The translations under genes and the position numbers were made by a program. Below, one piece after another: positions 60,945 to 64,000 of a stretch of DNA of 64,000 nucleotides; within the stretch, counting starts at the first letter, position 1; every line of letters starts with the position of its first letter. Origin of the DNA: Rhodopirellula baltica SH 1. Its GTDB lineage: Bacteria; Planctomycetota; Planctomycetia; Pirellulales; Pirellulaceae. Where the stretch lies: NCBI RefSeq assembly GCF_000196115.1, contig NC_005027.1, forward strand, positions 558,001-622,000. Direction: 5' to 3'. Under the pieces are notes generated by a model. That model saw only the letters and a list, made by a program, of their open reading frames with translations. It did not search any database and had not been told where the DNA came from.

Positions 60945-61514
60945 TCAGTTGTTGACGCGTTCGACGTACTCGTTGTTGAGCGTGTTGATTTTGATGATGT
61001 TGCCTTCTTTGATGAAACCAGGAACGTTGAATTCAGCTCCCGTTTCCACCATTGCTGGCTTGGTAACGTTGGTCGCCGTATCGCCTTTGGTGCCCGGGCC
61101 ACATTCGGTGACTTCCAGCTGAACGTGTTGCGGTGGTTCGACGATGATGGCCGCGCCGTTGTACAACGTCATCGAGCACTCGGTGCCGTCTTTGAGGTAC
61201 TTCCAGATGTCGCCAGCGACTTCGTTTGGCACTTCGTATTGTTCGAACGTGGTGCCGTCCATGAACACGTAGTCTTGGCCTTGGCGATACAGGAATTGCA
61301 CCGTGGTTGTTTCCACGTCGGCAGCTTCCAGTGAGTCACCGCCTTTGTATGTCCGGTCCAGCGTGGTGCCGCGAATCAAGTTTTTCATCTTGCACTTGTA
61401 CATCGCGTTGCCCTTGCCGGGTTTGACGAAGTTCATTTCGGTTATCAAATAAGGTTCGCCGTCGATTTGAACCTTCAGTCCTTTGCGAAAATCGCTGGTG
61501 TTGTACGTTGCCAC
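60945..61514 (-). CDS. efp: Elongation factor P
   Basis: A 189-residue translation factor that relieves ribosome stalling at polyproline. KOW-like domain, then two OB domains; residues GDSLEAADVETTTVQFLYRQ and the ending SGxFxxxxKI-type GFIKEGNIIKINT fit. With the GTG at 61514 as start the protein begins ATYNTSDFRKG and the modified lysine falls at exactly Lys34 (VKPGKGNA), as in E. coli, which supports this start over an ATG at 61532. A divergent EpmB-type gene lies 45 bases away, implying beta-lysylation. Confidence 0.95.
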   Translation of the reverse strand: MATYNTSDFRKGLKVQIDGEPYLITEMNFVKPGKGNAMYKCKMKNLIRGTTLDRTYKGGDSLEAADVETTTVQFLYRQGQDYVFMDGTTFEQYEVPNEVAGDIWKYLKDGTECSMTLYNGAAIIVEPPQHVQLEVTECGPGTKGDTATNVTKPAMVETGAEFNVPGFIKEGNIIKINTLNNEYVERVNN

Positions 61515-61559
61515 GGTGGGCTCCACTATCAATCGGAAAAGCCAAACGGATAAAAATCA

Positions 61560-62705
61560 GTGAACCGAGTCCTGGAAGGAAACGTTCGTGCCGGCAGTTT
61601 AGCGGCCAAAACGGAGTTTGTCCCGGTGGGGGAACCGCCCAGAAACCAAGGTTCCGGCGATGTTTTTGGCCAAAATCGCGAAGAGTTGAATCGAGAGTCC
61701 TTGCAAAGCAAAACACAAGACGAAACGGCGAATTGGCGGGGCTCGATGAAACGGGCCATCCGCTCGGCGGGTGAGCTGCGCAGGCATCTGAATTTGGACC
61801 TGTCTGCTGGCGAATCGAATGGTACCAATGCCGAAGATCACGGTTTTCCCGTTTTCGTGCCGCTGGAGTTTGCTGCTCGGATGAAGCCGGGCGATCCGAA
61901 TGATCCGCTGCTTCGACAAGTCCTTCCATTGCCCGAGGAAGCGAATTCGCCCGACGGATTCAGCAGCGATCCGGTGGGCGATTTGCACGCCGCCGTCGCG
62001 CCGGGGTTGCTTCACAAGTACCACGGTCGAGCCCTCGCGATCACCACCGGTGCGTGCGGTATTCACTGTCGCTATTGTTTCCGTCGCGAATTTCCATACA
62101 GCGAAAACAGCAGTCGCGGTGATCACCTGGAGTTGGCACTGAAGTATCTGCGCGAGAACGATTCGATCGAAGAAGTTTTGCTTAGCGGCGGCGATCCGCT
62201 GACGCTGACCGATGATTCGGTTGCCAAACTGATGCAGCAGATCGAATCGATTCCGCATGTGCGTCGTCTGCGTTGGCACACTCGAATGCCGATCGTCATT
62301 CCTTCGCGTGTGACGGACGCTTGGATTGTAAGAATGCAAGCATCGCGATTGACGTCTTGGGTCGTCGTTCATTGCAACCATCCTGCTGAGTTGGACTCGG
62401 AGACCGGTGCGGCGCTCATGCGATTGGTCGATGCCGGTGTTCCGGTTTTGAACCAAGCGGTCCTGTTGCGAGGCGTGAATGACGATGTGGACGTGCTGGA
62501 ATCGTTGTGCCGACGGCTGATTGATTTGCGAGTGATGCCGTACTACTTGCATCAATTGGATCGAGTCCGCGGGGCGGCCCATTTCGAAGTCGACCAGGAA
62601 TGTGGTCGCGCGCTGGTCAGTCAGTTAGAATCGCGTCTGCCCGGTTTTGCCGTCCCCCGTTTTGTTTGCGAACAAGCGGGCCAAGCATCCAAGACACGTC
62701 TCTGA
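61560..62705 (+). CDS. epmB: EF-P (R)-beta-lysine aminomutase EpmB-like radical SAM protein
   Basis: Radical SAM enzyme of the lysine 2,3-aminomutase family. The [4Fe-4S] motif is ACGIHCRYCFRR (Cys-x3-Cys-x2-Cys); upstream PNDPLLRQVLPLPEE and KYHGRALAITTG, and downstream LLSGGDPLTLTD and RWHTRMPIVIPSRVT, are family landmarks, with the PLP-lysine region MPYYLHQLDRVRGAAHF. At about 380 residues it is closer to EpmB (about 340) than to KamA (415-470). Placement beside efp supports EF-P modification by converting alpha- to beta-lysine. The 5' end is uncertain: GTG at 61560 is the longest start and the first 50 residues are weakly conserved. No EpmA ligase is in the window. Confidence 0.88.
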   Translation: MNRVLEGNVRAGSLAAKTEFVPVGEPPRNQGSGDVFGQNREELNRESLQSKTQDETANWRGSMKRAIRSAGELRRHLNLDLSAGESNGTNAEDHGFPVFVPLEFAARMKPGDPNDPLLRQVLPLPEEANSPDGFSSDPVGDLHAAVAPGLLHKYHGRALAITTGACGIHCRYCFRREFPYSENSSRGDHLELALKYLRENDSIEEVLLSGGDPLTLTDDSVAKLMQQIESIPHVRRLRWHTRMPIVIPSRVTDAWIVRMQASRLTSWVVVHCNHPAELDSETGAALMRLVDAGVPVLNQAVLLRGVNDDVDVLESLCRRLIDLRVMPYYLHQLDRVRGAAHFEVDQECGRALVSQLESRLPGFAVPRFVCEQAGQASKTRL

Positions 62706-62856
62706 TTTGGCCACATGAGTTGTGGCATCGCCCTCGTGGCAACTCGCGTTTCTTTCCCGCTCATTGTTTACCCGCTCATTGTTTAGGCTTTGTCCGAAAA
62801 CGGGACCGCCCCTTTTCGAACGGTGCCTCGTCGATCGCCACTCAACGAGAATTGCA

Positions 62857-64000
62857 TTGAACAAGCCGATCGCTGACCCGCCGCTGTCGTCCGTTGCAAA
62901 CGCAGATGGAACCGTAGCCAATCCGGTCTCAGCGTGGATGCAGTCAATGGTCGCTTCGGTTGTGAACACGTTGCGGTTCAACCCGATCGCGGCGTTTCGC
63001 AACAACCCGGTGTTGCAACGTGAGTTGTTGGTCAACTTGCGAACGAATCGATCGTTCCTTTTGCTGTTGGTCTATCAACTGGTTCTGGCCGCCGTGACGT
63101 TGGTGGCTTGGCCGGATGATGAGCGATTGAATTTGAGTCAAGATCCACCATCGGCACGTCGCTTGGTCGATTTGTTTTTTCTCGGCCAGTACGTGATCGC
63201 GTCGTTGATGGCTCCCAGCTTTGCTGCGGGGACGATTTCGGGTGAAAAGGAGCGTCAGACTTACGAGATGTTGCTCGCCAGTCCGCTGAAACCCGGCGCC
63301 ATCGTCCTGGGTAAATTGGTTGCCGCGCTCACCCATTTGGCTTTGTTGATCGTCGCATCACTGCCGATCATCGTGCTGTTCTTGCCACTTGGTGGAGTCA
63401 GCGTTTACGAAGTTGCGGCAGCGTATCTGGGGCTGTTCGTCTCCGTGATTCTGTTCGGCGCCATCGGCGTATTCTGCAGCAGCTATTTTTCGCGAACTAG
63501 CAACTCACTCGTCGTCAGCTACTTGCTGATTTTGCCGCTTGTGATTGGCGGTGTCTTAATGTGGCAAACGCTGGCAGGCGACGGTTTGCTGCGGCTCAAG
63601 GTGGTTGTGCTGGTCGTGCCCGCGTTTGCTTTGGCGGCCGTCACGTTGATGTGCGCCGCGGCGGCGTCGCGAATGTTGTACCCGCCGGATGTGGGCAGCG
63701 AAGGCAAAGAGGTGATCGATCTCGAACAAGAAGCCGCCGAAGCGGTTGGTTTGGTGATCCAGCCCGATCAATTCCCGGACCGCTTGTTCGCGCCGCCGCG
63801 TCGGGAAACGTTGATGGCCGACGGTGCCAATCCGGTTTATGACAAAGAGATCCATGGCGAGATCTTCAGTCAGGGCACGTTGATGCTGAGGCTGGTAATT
63901 CAGATCAGCATCTTGCTCGCGATCCCGTTGATGGGGGCATTGTTGTTTTGGCAAACGCCCCACGCGCCGTGGTTCGCGGTTTATGTGATTGTGTTCAACA
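62857..64000 (+). CDS. ABC-2 type transporter permease (3' end beyond window)
   Basis: Open from TTG 62857 (alternative ATG 62938) to the right edge, at least 381 residues. Membrane spans are seen near 70-88 (SFLLLLVYQLVLAAVTLVAW), 110-125, 155-180, 185-210, 220-240 and 250-270, with ISGEKERQTYEMLLASPLKP between them, the usual loop of ABC-2/GldF-type permeases that follow the phrase GTISGEKE. A long cytoplasmic insertion follows, then another span at the edge. A partner ATPase would be expected near by, perhaps downstream of the window. Function is unassigned. Confidence 0.8.
   Translation, partial: MNKPIADPPLSSVANADGTVANPVSAWMQSMVASVVNTLRFNPIAAFRNNPVLQRELLVNLRTNRSFLLLLVYQLVLAAVTLVAWPDDERLNLSQDPPSARRLVDLFFLGQYVIASLMAPSFAAGTISGEKERQTYEMLLASPLKPGAIVLGKLVAALTHLALLIVASLPIIVLFLPLGGVSVYEVAAAYLGLFVSVILFGAIGVFCSSYFSRTSNSLVVSYLLILPLVIGGVLMWQTLAGDGLLRLKVVVLVVPAFALAAVTLMCAAAASRMLYPPDVGSEGKEVIDLEQEAAEAVGLVIQPDQFPDRLFAPPRRETLMADGANPVYDKEIHGEIFSQGTLMLRLVIQISILLAIPLMGALLFWQTPHAPWFAVYVIVFN

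Overview
The window reads as chromosomal DNA from a marine planctomycete of the Rhodopirellula/Pirellula type. This is inferred from gene content: DUF1080 and sulfatase enzymes, a DUF1559-type pseudopilin, a PEP-CTERM protein, squalene-cyclase-fold proteins beside ExbB/ExbD, a YdjY-domain protein, a futalosine-pathway hydrolase, GTG/TTG starts, and dispersed palindromic intergenic repeats. No rRNA or taxonomic marker is present, so the genus is inference.

1-16.3 kb: a sugar-type ABC permease overlapping a membrane-anchored unknown; an adenylate-kinase-like protein overlapping a futalosine hydrolase; planctomycete unknowns; a 3-hydroxyacyl-CoA dehydrogenase; a squalene-cyclase-fold protein; a three-gene poly-gamma-glutamate locus (pgsB-pgsC-pgsW, minus strand); a DUF1080 protein and tRNA-Leu(CAA). 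16.5-28.7 kb: a BLUF photosensor; a type I secretion operon (ABC, HlyD, TolC) whose ABC protein has lost the usual catalytic motifs; the DabA/DabB inorganic-carbon uptake pair with a palindromic element between the two genes and a divergent winged-helix regulator; a FixJ-like response regulator. 29.6-37.3 kb: a partial Tad (Flp pilus) operon, tadZ-tadA-tadB-tadC-tadE-tadE-tadG, with no pilin, secretin or prepilin peptidase, and a MITE-like element before tadG. 37.4-44 kb: a TPR protein/ExbB/ExbD/cyclase-fold operon and a DegT-family aminotransferase.

45.5-55.2 kb is the accessory region and the most interesting part: a degenerate chromosomal integron. A minus-strand 3' remnant of an integron-type integrase, with its catalytic Tyr changed to Asp, lies left of a candidate attI and a plus-strand array of small single-gene cassettes. 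In four downstream cassettes plus the first one, the first bases of the cassette are the reverse complement of the first bases of its attC, and the attC arms carry two unpaired bases at fixed positions, as expected of attC folding. Cassette cargo: two membrane proteins, a secreted protein broken by an in-frame TAG, a GNAT acetyltransferase, a lipoprotein and a short pseudopilin. The array is split by an IS91-family element (tyrosine recombinase plus Y2-type transposase), which is itself split by a complete IS3-family element with 28-bp inverted repeats. An internally deleted IS30 transposase ends the region.

55.6-64 kb returns to core-like genes: a sulfatase, a PEP-CTERM protein, a TIM-barrel isomerase, MgtE, elongation factor P with a divergent EpmB-type lysine aminomutase, and the start of an ABC-2 permease that runs off the right edge.
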